Positions 22,801 through 34,775 of a stretch of DNA of 64,000 nucleotides are shown piece after piece. The notes under the pieces were generated by a model that was not told the DNA's origin, did no database searches, and saw only the letters and a program-made list of their open reading frames with translations. Source of the stretch: Guyanagaster necrorhizus (Eukaryota > Basidiomycota > Agaricomycetes > Agaricales > Physalacriaceae); contig NW_025064888.1 in assembly GCF_019112545.1 (NCBI RefSeq), positions 1,305,620 to 1,369,619 on the forward strand. Direction: 5' to 3'. Numbering within the stretch: the first letter of the stretch is position 1; each line of letters opens with the position of its first letter. A program made the position numbers and the translations under genes.

Positions 22801-25800
22801 CCCGACGTAAAAGTTGTTCTTGAGACAATTGATGTTCTGATCGCGATAAGTCTCGTTCAAAGCTTCCAGGGCTGAAACGAGTTCACTCGTAACGTCTTGG
22901 CCCGCTTGCTGTTTGAAGACGTCTTCAATACTACTGTCCAAAAATTCATAGGACGTATCCGTCGAATACGTGTCCTGCGTATAGAAATAATCTGTCAGAT
23001 CGTACAGACCATCGTCCCATACAGCCCAAATTCTTGAATGATCAGTAAACATGCATGAGTAAAGACGAGCTGGTGCTTACTTCGCTATATCAGTGTCGCT
23101 TGCATCCGCTTTTATCGTGCTCCAAGAATACACAAGTGGCCCTTTGTAGTACTTTTCCATCTTGGGAAGGAAAGTCGCGCTGTACCAATCAGAGTTGGCC
23201 AGTTTACTCGAGGTGTAAGAGGTCAAAGCACCCGACGTATGAACGGCAGTAGGGACGGAATCGGAGAAGTTCTTGTTGGTCAATGCCAGGGTATCATCAG
23301 TAACGAGAACCGCACAACCAAGGACGAGAGGAACCGGGAAGTAGTAAGTCATATCGGAACCGGCCAGGGTCTCTAGGCTGTCAGCACCATTACTAGCTGT
23401 GCCAGTCACATCACTATGATCTCCTTGCACAAAGTTCGTCATATCGTACACCTTGCCCTGCACGGAAACCCACCAGTCACTGTCGCCCTGGTGCTCAGAA
23501 ACCTCGACCGTGTTCCATGCCTTGTCATAGTTAGGACACAGCAATCGACCGAATTCGACGATGTAGAAGATGACGATGGCGTTAAAAAGGAAAATGAGCA
23601 AAAAGATGGTGACTTTCTCTCGCCAGGCAAGCCGGATATCAGGACGCTTCATCCGGCCCATCCAGCTTAAAAGGAAGTCTGGCAACCAGAAGGTGCAGGT
23701 CCAAACCATCCCAAGCCAGACGCGCCGTGAGCGAGACGAAGGCACTTCTTCGACGGCATTCCCCACTTCCTTAACCACAAGCCCGTCTGCCTCTTTCGAA
23801 GGATTGTTGTAAGGCTGTGCCCCATTCGACGAAGCTCCACCTGACTTGTCCCAGTACTCATCCTCGTTGTCACGATCTGGCCCGAACCCTCTCTGCGTGT
23901 TCGACAGATTGGGCGTAAGCAAACCTCCTTGACCGTACACCCCAACGTTCGGATCGCGATACTGCGTCCCGTGGGAACCGGTACGCGCCAGCAACAGATC
24001 TTCCGCGCTCTCCTGTCCGACGTCAGGGGCCAGCCCTTCCTGGTGGGTATACTCGGTGGTATCGTCTCGCTCAACACTCTCATCCTCGTCATCTAACATG
24101 CCTCCTTCTTTCATAAGTTTTCGGGTTTCCTTCTCTGACGCACGGAGAGGATCCTCTACCATCTTCCATGCAGAGTACGAAAGCCAGATCATGCGATGTC
24201 CAAGCGCATAGTCCACACCCTCTTTCCATCCATTGGCGCGGGCGCACTGCGTTATCCTCTCCATCTCCGACCCCCGCATCGTTGGCACATAACGCTCGCA
24301 GAACTCTGACACTTCGTAGTCCGAGATGTACTCCACGCTGCGCCTAGACGCCAGGTCAGGTAGAAGTAGCGCCCGGACCTGCGCTTTCACTCGCCGCTTG
24401 TCAAATGAGTTCGAAGAGCCAGAGTCGTTGGGACGTATGCAAGAGACTGTCCAAAGACGAGCATGACTGATGGTAGCGAAAAGGTTGGCGAGGGTAAAGT
24501 TGATTTGGGTCGTCACGGGGTACGTCTTCTGGCGGTCCAATTCCGGGAATTCCTCCTGCGTCGGAGAGCTAGAGGATATAATGGGGGTGGGAGACCGAAG
24601 GGGTAGTGACGAAACCTGGGCTTGCACGACAATACTTTCATCCCTGCTGTGCCTCTCGGCGGCCAGTGAAGGACCCGAGAAAAGTTTCACCACAAAAGCA
24701 TCCGCGGAGTTGCGCATTAGAGGAACAAAAGCGGAATCCAAAAGGTCCGTGTCTTTCTCAACGAAGTCCATGACATCATACGAACAAGAACCGGCATAGT
24801 GGTTAATGCCGAACATAGTTTTGCTAGTCGCACCAGCAGGACTCGCAACAAAAGATGCATGGACACCAAACTTGGTTACAAGGTCCTGCAGCAAATCCTC
24901 GTTACGAAGGTTCCCACCCTTGCCCGACTTGAACGAGGAACACGCCTTATTCAGAGAGCCCAACACGCCACCCGGCTTTCGCTGGGGCCGTTCACCGGTT
25001 TGAGGTCCCCGCATGAGCTCCACGCAGGCCAGATTGTCCATCGTGGAAATTGACGGTAGTGAGAGACCATCGCCCGAAATCTGACCATTGTACCCGACAG
25101 TGTCCTCGAAGATATAGCGCTGAACGTACGAGTGGAGCAACTCGTCGGAGAAATTTATACAGAACTCATCAAACCCGTTCTGGCCATACGCGGAAATCAG
25201 TGGCGTAACCCCCGAAAGCGCCATGGATCCAGTACCCGTGGGACCACGTGTCTGGAAGCCAGGCTGGTCGAGGATAACAACCTGGGTATGGGGAAGAGGA
25301 TCTTTCTGTGATGGCGCAAGTTTATGATTGACGGTCTCCACGACGAAGGAAAACAATATGGCGTAGAGATCGCGAACAAACTGGTCCCGTTGAACTGCGG
25401 CCTGCTCGGCATTGAGAAGGCTTGTGTAAAGCTCCTTACGAACATAACTTGTCTTAGTCGTAAGTGTCTGGCTAAGGTCTTCAGACATGACACCGAGGAG
25501 ACGTGCTATCTGATCAAGTGCGGGGGTGTTGGCGACGTAAGCGGCAAAGTCATGGGTATCTCCATCATGAAACTGGAGGTTGCCAAGGAGGAGGATGGCG
25601 ATTAGAGTGGAGAAAATGGAGGACATCGCCTTGGGCTTGAAACCAAGAGCCCGCATGGCTTGTCGCAACTCGCCCATCGCTATGGAATCATCACTGAACG
25701 GGCCGGCTGGCAGACGATATGTTCCCGACGACGCAAGAAGGGCATAATCGGAGGGGTCTTCTATGTTGAGATTGTCTCTCTCCGTGGTAGTCGCACCGGC

Positions 25801-26533
25801 AAGGAATTGATAAAAGATATGGTATGTCCGCTCCTCCTGCGTTAGCCGGTTGAGGCGCGACTTGTCCAGCCCAAATGCAAGGACCTTTGCTGAAGATATC
25901 CGACCCCGTTCATTGAAATGCAGCTCAAGATATCGGGTGTGGCGGGACGCATTGGGGCTCATGAGCGTTTTCGCATTGCCGAATGAATCAAGGATGGTTC
26001 CGAGGGCTTTGATCTGGTCGGCAAGCTTCGCCTCTTTGTTGGAATGGCTAGAGAGACGAAGTATCTGGCTGATGAAGAGACGTATACTCGACGATTTCCC
26101 CGCGCCAGTGATACCTCTGGGAATGTCGCGTTAGCGGTAAAAAGTGGCAGTTCAGTTCAGGGACTACACACCTCGACAAAAGAGCCTGCGACTCATTCCT
26201 ACGCCTCATTACGAGGTATACCCTTGCTGCAAGGTCGTATAAATGCGGCTGAAGAGGCTTCGGAGTGTCCACCATGGGAAGGGTGGTGTCCTTGTAGCAC
26301 CGCTCTTCATACTCTTTTGCGCTGATATCGTTGACATTGGCGAGCGTCTTGTAGGGATTAACGACGACCAAATTGGATGCGCCGACTCTAGTGTAGGGTA
26401 GATCTGCTCGAAAGCGGGCCTGAAGAACAGCGAGAATAGCGTCGTCAGAAGGATAGATGGTGGCCGAACCTGAAGACGACACAAGGTCGACCAGGTCGCC
26501 AGAGGCGGTAGCCTGGGTAGAATTTGAGGCCAT
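19891..26533 (-). CDS. Chitin synthase with N-terminal myosin motor domain
   Basis: This large membrane enzyme adds GlcNAc from UDP-GlcNAc to chitin, delivered along actin. Start ATG at 26533 (M-A-S-N-S-T-Q). The motor P-loop [10 protein letters not shown] is split from exon 1 by a short intron near 26115-26160. A very long exon runs to about 23077 with the rest of the motor, membrane segments and a cytochrome b5-like fold ([15 protein letters not shown]) near 23450. Catalytic chitin synthase motifs follow: V-D-A-D-T near 22045, L-G-E-D-R-F near 21640 and Q-R-R-R-W near 21515. The C-terminus has a Gly/Met/Pro-rich linker and a DEK-type end ([12 protein letters not shown] ... I-D-E-I-L-S-D-S), stop at 19891. 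The order matches fungal class V/VII-type enzymes. It has multiple short introns in its 3' half. Confidence 0.93.
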
Positions 26534-26723
26534 AGCCTAGAAGGAACGGTGAAAAGACGCTCTCGGCTCTGTTCAAGACGATGACGAACCCAAAGAAGAG
26601 GCAAACGGCAGGTGCATAACAAACGGTGGGAAGGTCACACCGTGATGGCTGGTGCCACGTGAACTGAGACAACAGAAATAATATACTTCCATTTTGTCTC
26701 ATCTTACCTCGACCCGGGCTGCC
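26534..26723. promoter_or_regulatory. Shared head-to-head promoter of chitin synthase and SEC27
   Basis: Only 190 bp separate the two start codons. The interval contains a palindromic CACGTG at 26656-26661, a candidate bHLH site usable from both sides. No clear TATA box is seen. Confidence 0.6.
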
Positions 26724-29700
26724 ATGCTGTTTGAAGTAACCGTACGTGTCTCAGAAGGCGTTTTTCTTTTTTTTTTTCTTTTTTGACCATATATCCTGCA
26801 GAAAAAACAACTCCACCGGTCGGAACGGGTCAAGGGCATCGATTTTCACCCTACCGAGCCTTGGCTGCTCACTGGACTCTACAATGGCACCGTGAATATC
26901 TACAACCACGAAACCGGCGCCCTAATCAAGACATTTGAAGTCGCAGAGGTCCCAGTGCGATGCGTCAAGTTCATTGCGCGCAAGAACTGGTTCGTTGCCG
27001 GATCTGACGACTTCCAGCTACGTGTCTACAACTATAACACCCATGAAAAGGTCGCCGCTTTCGAGGCACACCCGGATTATATTCGGTGTTTGACAGTGCA
27101 CCCGACGGCCAGCATCGTCTTGACGGGCAGCGATGACATGACTATCAAGGCTTGGGACTGGGATAAGAGCTGGAAGAATATCCAGGTACGTGGAGGTCCA
27201 GAGGGCGTACACCTGTTGTTTTTTTGACTTGATCGCCAGATATACGAAGGCCACACACATTACATTATGAATCTTGCCTTTAACCCCAAAGATTCCAACA
27301 CTTTTGCCTCAGCCTGTCTCGACCGTACCGTCAAGATGTGGTCGATAGGTTCTCCCACCGCCAACTTCACCATGGACGCCCATGACAAGGGTGTCAACTA
27401 TGTTGACTTCTATCCGGGCGCGGACAGGCCCTACCTCGTCACCACCGGCGACGACAAGACAGTCAAGGTCTGGGACTACCTCAGCAAAAGCTGTGTGCAG
27501 ACCATGGAAGGCCACACGAACAACGTCTCCTTTGCTATATTCCACCCCAATCTACCTATTATCATCAGCGGAAGTGAGGATGGAACGATCAAGATGTGGA
27601 ATAGCGGCACATACCGTCTCGAGAATACCCTCAGCTACGCCATGGAGCGCGCATGGTGTATAGCCTTGAGGAAAGACGCGAATGAAATTGGTGTCGGGTT
27701 CGATGAGGGCGCTGTTGTGATCAAGGTATGCTTTGTTCGACTAGGCTTCTCACCCATCAGATACTCACTCTGAACTAGCTTGGTCGTGACGAACCAACCT
27801 TCAGCATGGATCCTTCTGGGAAGCTGATTTTTACGCGTAACCAGCAAGTTCTCTCTGGGAACGTCCAGATGATCCAACATGACGACTCCTCTCCTGCGTC
27901 CGATGGCGCACGCCTTCCCATTTCCCTCAAAGAAATAGGCTCGTCCGAAATATTTGCCACATCGCTCATCCACTCTCCAAATGGCCGGTTCGTCACGGTA
28001 GTTGGAGACGGAGAGTATATCACCTACACTGCCCTCGCATGGCGAAACAAATCCTTCGGAAACGGCATTTCATTCGCCTGGGCTCCTGATTCCAACACGT
28101 ATGCCGTTCTCGAAAACAAAGTGAAACTACGGGTTTACAAGAATTTCCGAGAACGTGGCGGGGCTGGCATGAAAGGCGTTGGTAGCTGGTCGATGGATGG
28201 CATACATGGCGGAACCCTCTTGGGCGCGCGAGGATCTGGTTTCGTCATGTTTTGGGATTGGGAATCTGGAGAGATTGTGCGGAGAATAGACGTTGAGGCG
28301 CAGAATATTTACTGGTCAGGAACGGGCTCGTTGGTGGCCATCGTTGCTGCCGACTCGTTCTACATCCTGCGATTCGACCGCGACGCTTATAATGCCAAAA
28401 TTGAGGAAGGTGCGGAGATCTCAGATGAGGGCGTTGAAGAGGCCTTTGAGGTTGTGGCGGATGTACAAGAAGGGTCGGTTTTTGAGGTGTTCAAGCTCAT
28501 ATATCTTCGCTTCGCTAATACCGTGCACGCAGAGTTCGAACAGCAAAATGGGTTGGCGACTGTTTCATATACACAACTACTTCCAAGCGACTGTGCTACT
28601 TTGTTGGCAGCGAGTCGTATACTATCAGTCCATTTGACACGTAAGTACGATAACGTTTTCTCCGCCCACTCTGAACTTGCGAGTCCAGGCCTCTATATCT
28701 CCTCGGTTACATACCTGCCCACAACCGCGTCTATCTCGCCGACAAAGATGTCAATATCTACGGATACTCTCTATCGCTCAGTGTCGTCGAATATCAGACG
28801 GCTGTTCTCCGCGGCGACATGACGGCGGCGGACGAAATTCTACCTATGCTCCCCAGGGAACAGCTAAACAAAGTCGCTCGGTTCTTGGAAGGCCGAGGTA
28901 AACCGTCCTTTCGCCTAATACATTATAACTCAGACATACACATATAGACCTCAAGGAACTCGCATTGAAAGTAACCACCGATCCAGATCACAAATTCGAT
29001 CTGTGCCTCCAGCTCGATGACTTGGATACAGCCGTCGAGATCACCCGCTCAATCCCGGAGTTGGAAGCTGAAGCCAAGTGGAAGGCATTGGGCGACCGTG
29101 CGCTCACCGTCTGGCGCTTCGACCTCGCGCGGGAAAGCTTCGAGAAAGCTGGAGACCTGAGCGCTCTCATGCTTCTCCTGCTCGCAACTGGTGATCGCGA
29201 CGGCCTGAAGGCCCTCTCGTCAAAAGCTTGTGAGGCCACGCTTTTTTCTCACCAGTTATCAAACCATTCACTGAACACACCGTAATAACAGCTGAGAAGG
29301 GCTTGAACAACTTGGCTTTTGCCACGTTGTTCCAGCTTGGGGATGCGAGCTCGTGCGTGGACCTCTTGATGAAGACGCAGCGAGCACCGGAGGCGGCGTT
29401 GTTTGCTAGGACGTATGCACCAAGGTGAGGATAATAACTCGACCGCGAGGGCGGGGGCGGGGGCATTATTTGTTACACGCTGACGCGGCCCTTCTGTGCA
29501 GCCAGGTGCCAAAAGCTGTTAACGCGTGGCAAGCAGATCTCAAGACCAAGAATCGACCCAAGATCGCCGCGTCTGTAGCGCATCCCGAGGAGAATGCAGA
29601 TTTGTTCGAGGAGGGATGGGAGGATGCTTTGACGAAGGAGTCAGGTAAGCAGCATGTAATTTTTTTTTCCCCCCGACTAGTCATTTGCTGAAATCTGCAG

Positions 29701-29738
29701 GAAATCATAATGCTGTTTTGGTAGATACGACGCCGTGA
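26724..29738 (+). CDS. SEC27: Coatomer subunit beta' (SEC27/COPB2)
   Basis: It is part of the COPI coat that carries retrograde Golgi-to-ER cargo and binds dilysine signals. Exon 1 is tiny (ATG-CTG-TTT-GAA-GTA-ACC), followed by an intron with a long pyrimidine tract ending at CTGCAG near 26800. Exon 2 opens K-K-Q-L-H-R-S-E-R-V-K-G-I-D-F-H-P-T-E-P-W, the typical N-terminus. WD40 repeats run through about 27780 (e.g. H-P-T-A-S-I-V-L-T-G-S-D-D; then I-I-S-G-S-E-D-G-T-I-K-M-W). The coatomer WD-associated region and alpha-solenoid follow to the acidic C-terminus (E-E-G-W-E-D-A-L), with stop TGA at 29736-29738. Introns near 27185-27240, 27726-27779, 28500-28550, 28640-28690, 28897-28947, 29228-29292, 29425-29500 and 29644-29700 fit the frame. 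Full length. Confidence 0.93.
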
Positions 29739-30737
29739 GCCCCTGGGTGTTGTGCGCTGCTGCTCCTGTATCATTTGCTTCTGTTAATTAATTCTTTTTT
29801 CTCTGGGACTCAATTTTTTTTTTTTTTTGGCTACGTGAAAATTATGCTGGCACTCCAACGTAACGGATCACGCAGCGAGTCGAAAGTGGCTGACGCGAGC
29901 TTTAGGCGTGGCTTTGATCCCGTACTAGGTTAGGTCGAGGCGTGTTTGAAACGTTTAGCTGGACAATACCGGCGGGAGGGCGCGAGACTAATAATACAAA
30001 GGGAAAGCTTCGCATCGGGATGCGCGCGCCTCTCTTTTTTCTTTTGGGCATGAACTAGACTGCAGGCGGATTGCCGGGTGAGTTTGAGCGGAAGAGGAAC
30101 ACCTTGCTGCTGCTGCTGCTGCTTTCCAGAACCCGAAATCAGGGTTGTGGCACCCTTGTTTAAATAAAAACCGTGAGTAAAGCCACTAACTACTGTCCTT
30201 TCATTCGAATCAGAATGAGCACTTGTTGTTGAAGCACATGTTTACCTCTCAGTCAATATGATGCTGTAGTAACGACCGGTCTGGTTATATATGTGTTGCC
30301 TCTCCACTCTTTCGTTTTTCAGAAACAAAACACGTCTCTCTCGCTCCTCGGCCGTTGAGATATGTCACGAAGAAGAGGTTACGCTTTCGTCATCATAGTC
30401 AAGTTCTGATATCAATTCCTAGGAAACGCGCAAGGCGCCTCCCGGGCCCAGGATCCTCGTATCTCGTTCAGAGACGGACAATACAGGGGCAACAAATATG
30501 CGAGGGTATAAGATGCAGGCCAACGTAATATACAATCCAGTAAAGGCAATAGATGATGTACGAATTATATACAAAACAAAGATGAGTTCATACGAAAACA
30601 AAAAAAAAAAGTCACGGTGAAAATTTCCAGATACGTGATGACAGTGAAAAAAATGCAAAACATCGAAAAAAAAAAAGCATTAGAATAAACTAAAACACAG
30701 GTGAGGAACGCCCAACTATACGAAGGGGGGGCGGCTG
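29739..30737. other. Intergenic, tail-to-tail
   Basis: This is the 3' flank of SEC27 and of the hypothetical gene at 30738. It contains a (TGC)n run at about 30105-30123 and T-rich and A-rich tracts (29812-29828, 30600-30610). No gene recognised. Confidence 0.5.
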
Positions 30738-32155
30738 CTACCGCTCCGGAATGAGCGTGACCTCATTCTTGTCTGGGGAGCTCGGCGCATCGAAATCAGG
30801 ATCGAGCGGCGCTTGGTTGGCAAAATCTGCCCAGTCAGCAGGTAAAGGCAGGGTATAGTCATCACCTCGGTCTGACTCACGATCATCTTCTCCGACATCG
30901 GAGAGCTGTGTCGGCGACGATGTCATTACGCGGGAGAACATGATGTTACCAAAGGTAGGCGTCGCCTCTTCGGTATCATCGACCTCAACCAGGGGTGGCG
31001 GTGGCGGTAGAAACGCATATGAAGATGACTGCTGCCGTTGTGACGAAGAAGAGACGTTGGGTGATGAATGATGAGGATGACACAGCGAAAATGCGTAATC
31101 TGGAGCTGAGGAAACAGATGTTGAAAAGAAAGTGTAGATGTAGAATTCGGAATTATACGTTCCGGGTGGAGATTGGGGCAGGTTGGAGGCGTGCCAATAT
31201 CGATGACCTTGGGGAAAACGTGGCGCCGAAACATTCGACGGAGTGGTGAAGATACTATCACCGGCAGTTTTGCACGGCCTGTACCGGGTACCCAAAGGGT
31301 TCCCACTAAAAAAAAAATTTAATGAACATGAACGTGGACATGGAAGTAGAACCCTTACCATACGGCACAGCCAACACCTTCGCGTACACATCCACAAGCG
31401 CTCCTAAGGATCTTGGCGACGGCGGAACGATCGAAATACGAAGAGCTCATGGCCACGACGGCATCTGATGCTTCGCTTTTGGCGGTCCATACTCCCAAAC
31501 GCGGCCGGGGCGTAGCTCGCATATGAACGAGGGCCCCACAGCCGTTACTCCTACGGATTGTTCGCTTCAATGACGACGACGACGACGCCTGAGCAGTCGG
31601 CGGCGGATGCAGAGGCATGATAGAGGGCACAAAAGGACCTCTCGACTCTTCATGGAACAGGGTTTCCTCTGATACCACCTCCTCCTCGTCGCCTCCACAA
31701 AACAACATCCAATCGTACTCATCTTTCACATGCCGTGAAGCGTCCCGCTGGTCGCGCAAGTACCTCAAACTGCGGTCGTTTCTGCTCAGCGCTGGCTCGA
31801 GGATAGGGTCTGGGTCTTCTGGATCTGAATCCCATGGGGGTGCATCGACCGCGACTGCACCCGCACTCGGTGCAATTACATTGGAGGTTCCTGCTGCGTG
31901 GCCATGGTCGATTCTCATTGCACCCCGTCGTCGAAGGCGAGAGGCTTCACCGGTCCGCACTAGATCCGAAAGCACGATGGAGTCGTCGGCGTCGATAGGA
32001 GTGGGCCCGGGGTCATTGGCATCAGGTTCTGGAGGATATGAAGGGGATGACAGGGTTCGTGTCCGATAAATGTTGGGCATGGCGGCGTCGACGGAAAGAT
32101 GTGCTGGTGGTAGGGTGGACAGGCGTGCATCCTGCATGTTCACGAGCTTAGTCAT
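30738..32155 (-). CDS. Hypothetical protein with a spliced Cys cluster
   Basis: I do not recognise the function. The chosen start ATG at 32155 (M-T-K-L-V-N-M-Q) gives exons 32155-31359 and 31305-30738, which join in frame to 454 codons; the frame is open further upstream without an ATG. The first exon is rich in Pro, Ser and Asp with low-complexity acidic stretches. A Cys cluster, C-G-C-V-R-E-G-V-G-C-A-V-C-G-N-P then C, straddles the 53-bp intron, one Cys codon being split by it, and could bind a metal. The C-terminal half is Ser/Pro/Asp-rich and looks disordered. Stop TAG at 30738. Confidence 0.7.
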
Positions 32156-33272
32156 CTCCCGATCATGTTGCTTAGTCAGTTTCCATGGCCTTCTTCCGAA
32201 TGACCGGCCCGAACTTCCTGACAACGTGAATACTTTTCGAGCGACGACAGGCGACGCCGACGTTTCTGTATGATGGCGACAGGGAAATAAGACGAACTTT
32301 CGTTGCAAGTAATACTACTAAATGTTGACTAAATGCATCTGATCAGTAACTCCTGGGTGGGGATTCCGTGCCCATCGTTGCTCTCCGTAAGCTGGCGTTG
32401 ATAGATGAGCAGGCTGTGGGATCCAGGCTATCAATGCCATTCACGGGACTTTCGGCGTACCTTCATAGCGGATTTGCCAGCTGCAAGATTCTACTTTGAC
32501 CAGCGGACAGGATGTCGATAACGCATTCAGTTCGTTCTGACAAGTACGCTAGATATTGTACCACCAAGCAATAACCAGTTGTAGCCGCATCGACGCCGGC
32601 GCGATGTAGCGAGGAAAGCATATATCCAAACATAAACTCCACACTACCCGACAAGGGAAGAGTACGACAAACCGCTGATCAGTACATGATTGATCCCACT
32701 AAACAGCAAAGTAACACTTTCCCCTTGAAGTTGCATAAGGCTAAGGACCCCCCATGTCAAGGTCACTGAAACTGAATTGAAAGCAGCTCGTCAGAATAAT
32801 AACGTGACAGATGTATGCAACATACAAAGTGCCGGTCTTGCAGCGGGACCGGATCGTGCGCCAACAATATAACCTACGCCGATTGCCGCCATCATACATG
32901 CAACCCGAGCGCAGCACCGGCATCAGATATGTGCTTATAGGCGGTTTTAAATTTTCCGTTACGGTATACTGTTTAAAAAAAACCGTACCAAACCGCTTAA
33001 GTCTTGCGACTGTGCGGGTCATTGGAGAATCATATACAACACTAGGCCGCTTGACACTTAATAGGATGACGATTACAATGTCGGCCTACCCTTTGATTTC
33101 GGGTAATCTCGCACTCATGGTGTAGGAGACTACGACACACACCTTTGAAACAGGGGCACTCGACTCAAAAACGAACATGGATTTGAAAGTGTTTATTGGC
33201 AGTCACCGTTTTCTATCAACGTGAGTATGAGGGGTATCATCATATTAAAGTCAAGCCTAAGGAACTCTATCG
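32156..33272. other. Intergenic with a short imperfect palindrome
   Basis: No gene recognised. At 32941-32996 lies a foldback: outer arms GCGGTTT / AAACCGC and inner arms TACGGT / ACCGTA around a T/A-rich centre. It may be a small transposon relic. Confidence 0.35.
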
Positions 33273-34731
33273 CTACACGATGCCCAGAAAGACGAGACCA
33301 AGCAAAGACCCTGCGAAAACCCAAGGAATGGCGGAACAAGAGCGTCCTGAAAACGTGGCAGATGCAGATGCTAAACTGGAAGTACTCGTCGTCACATGAG
33401 TGGTTGTTCCGGTAATACTCGACGAAGTGACATTGCCGGCGACAGTAGTATACGTCCTAAGATAGGGTATCTCGAACCACGCATCGTCATATGTTGGGCT
33501 GCCCGGACCTATGACATAATTTTCCACCTGACAAGGAGTTTATTCGGAGGAACCGAGAGGAATGACCTCGCCACTTACGCACTGTCCGGAGCACTGGGTA
33601 CTGAATATGGAAGGCACCCCAGCCCTATTTGTGTGCCCATGAGAAAGATCTTCCAGCGATAACAGTCGCTCGCTCTTACCAATTGCCACAAAGTGTGATA
33701 TCTAGAATCAGCTTCTGCGGTTTGAATAGTGTTTGAAGATCACATCCACTAGATGGAAAAGAAGCCGATGGTAAGCCCCAGTCTGTCATATCCATGTTCG
33801 ACGTCGACGTAGCAGAGGTGATGGACGCAGGTATATCTTGTCTCTTTGCATAAAAATCAGACAACATTTCATTCGTATAAAGGACATTCTTACCGGCCAG
33901 AACCAAATATACGCTCCCGACGCATCGAATTGCAACGTGAAGACTCCTCCACCGTTCTGGTTAAATCCCTCCCCATAACTGTTTGGCTTAGTTTCACTGA
34001 CACGGCACCCAATGGAACCTCCTTGGTCGCTGCAATCTGCAGTGAGAGTTTGTCCGCTCTGTCCAGGGTCTGGGGGCTGCACGCAGGACGGATCATTGTG
34101 GTGAAGTGCCACTTGGTTGTTCGTATTGAGGTTAATACCTTCGACGATGTCGATCTCCCCATACATAGGCCAGTCCTTGTCGGTGCCTCCGAAGGTCCAG
34201 AACGACGGCCAAACCTGCTCGTAGATGTTAGACCGACGCCATAGGGGACAAGAATTTGTATCAAACGTGCCGAACATCCATACGGCATGTGAATAATGTC
34301 TATTATGATGAGGCTTCCCAACGGATAGAGATCCGTAGATATCAACTTGACCTACGCAAACGCCTCAGCAACATATTATACCCCTGGCTTATGGATCTAC
34401 CGAGTCGCGATAAATGATTCCAGTACCAGTGACATCGGTAAAATTATCCACTCTTATGATAGCGTTACCAGCATCATTGACGTATGCTAGTTTGGCCGTG
34501 GACGCAGTAGTCCCGTCAACAAACGCGACGTTCCCTAGACCCAATACGTTAGGGGGGTGCGCACGGGAAAGATAAGAGGGCACGGCACATACCCGAAGTG
34601 GTATTATCGTAATTTCCTGGAAAGTCCCACCCAGAAAAGAAGCTCTGCCCTGCATATTCGCGTAACGGGGCATAGAGGGCATGGGAGAAGAGAATAGGGG
34701 CAAACAAAAGAACGAGTGTAAGGATGTTCAT
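33273..34731 (-). CDS. Secreted GH16-family glucanase with GPI-like tail
   Basis: It probably cleaves beta-1,3(4)-glucans in the wall or medium. The catalytic motif G-E-I-D-I-V-E-G-I-N lies near 34155, with both Glu residues and the middle Asp present, preceded by V-W-P-S-F-W-T-F-G-G. I start at the ATG at 34731, giving a clean signal peptide (M-N-I-L-T-L-V-L-L-F-A-P-I-L-F-S-H-A). An ATG 24 bases upstream (34755) is in frame, but a TATA-like box at 34769-34775 is too close to it. Exons then read S-T-D-L-Y-P-L-G, the catalytic exon, C-G-N-W-A-G-V-P-S, and a final exon with Ser/Thr-rich sequence and a hydrophobic end (L-L-G-L-V-F-L-G-I-V), stop at 33273. All family landmarks are present; several intron ends are approximate. 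Confidence 0.86.
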
Positions 34732-34768
34732 TCTGTCGTTGAAGCCGCTGGACATTGTCTTGGCACAC

Positions 34769-34775
34769 TTTTATA
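34769..34775 (-). promoter_or_regulatory. TATA-like box of the GH16 gene
   Basis: TATAAAA on the minus strand lies about 40 bases before the chosen start at 34731 and only 14 bases before the alternative ATG at 34755, favouring the inner start. Confidence 0.45.
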
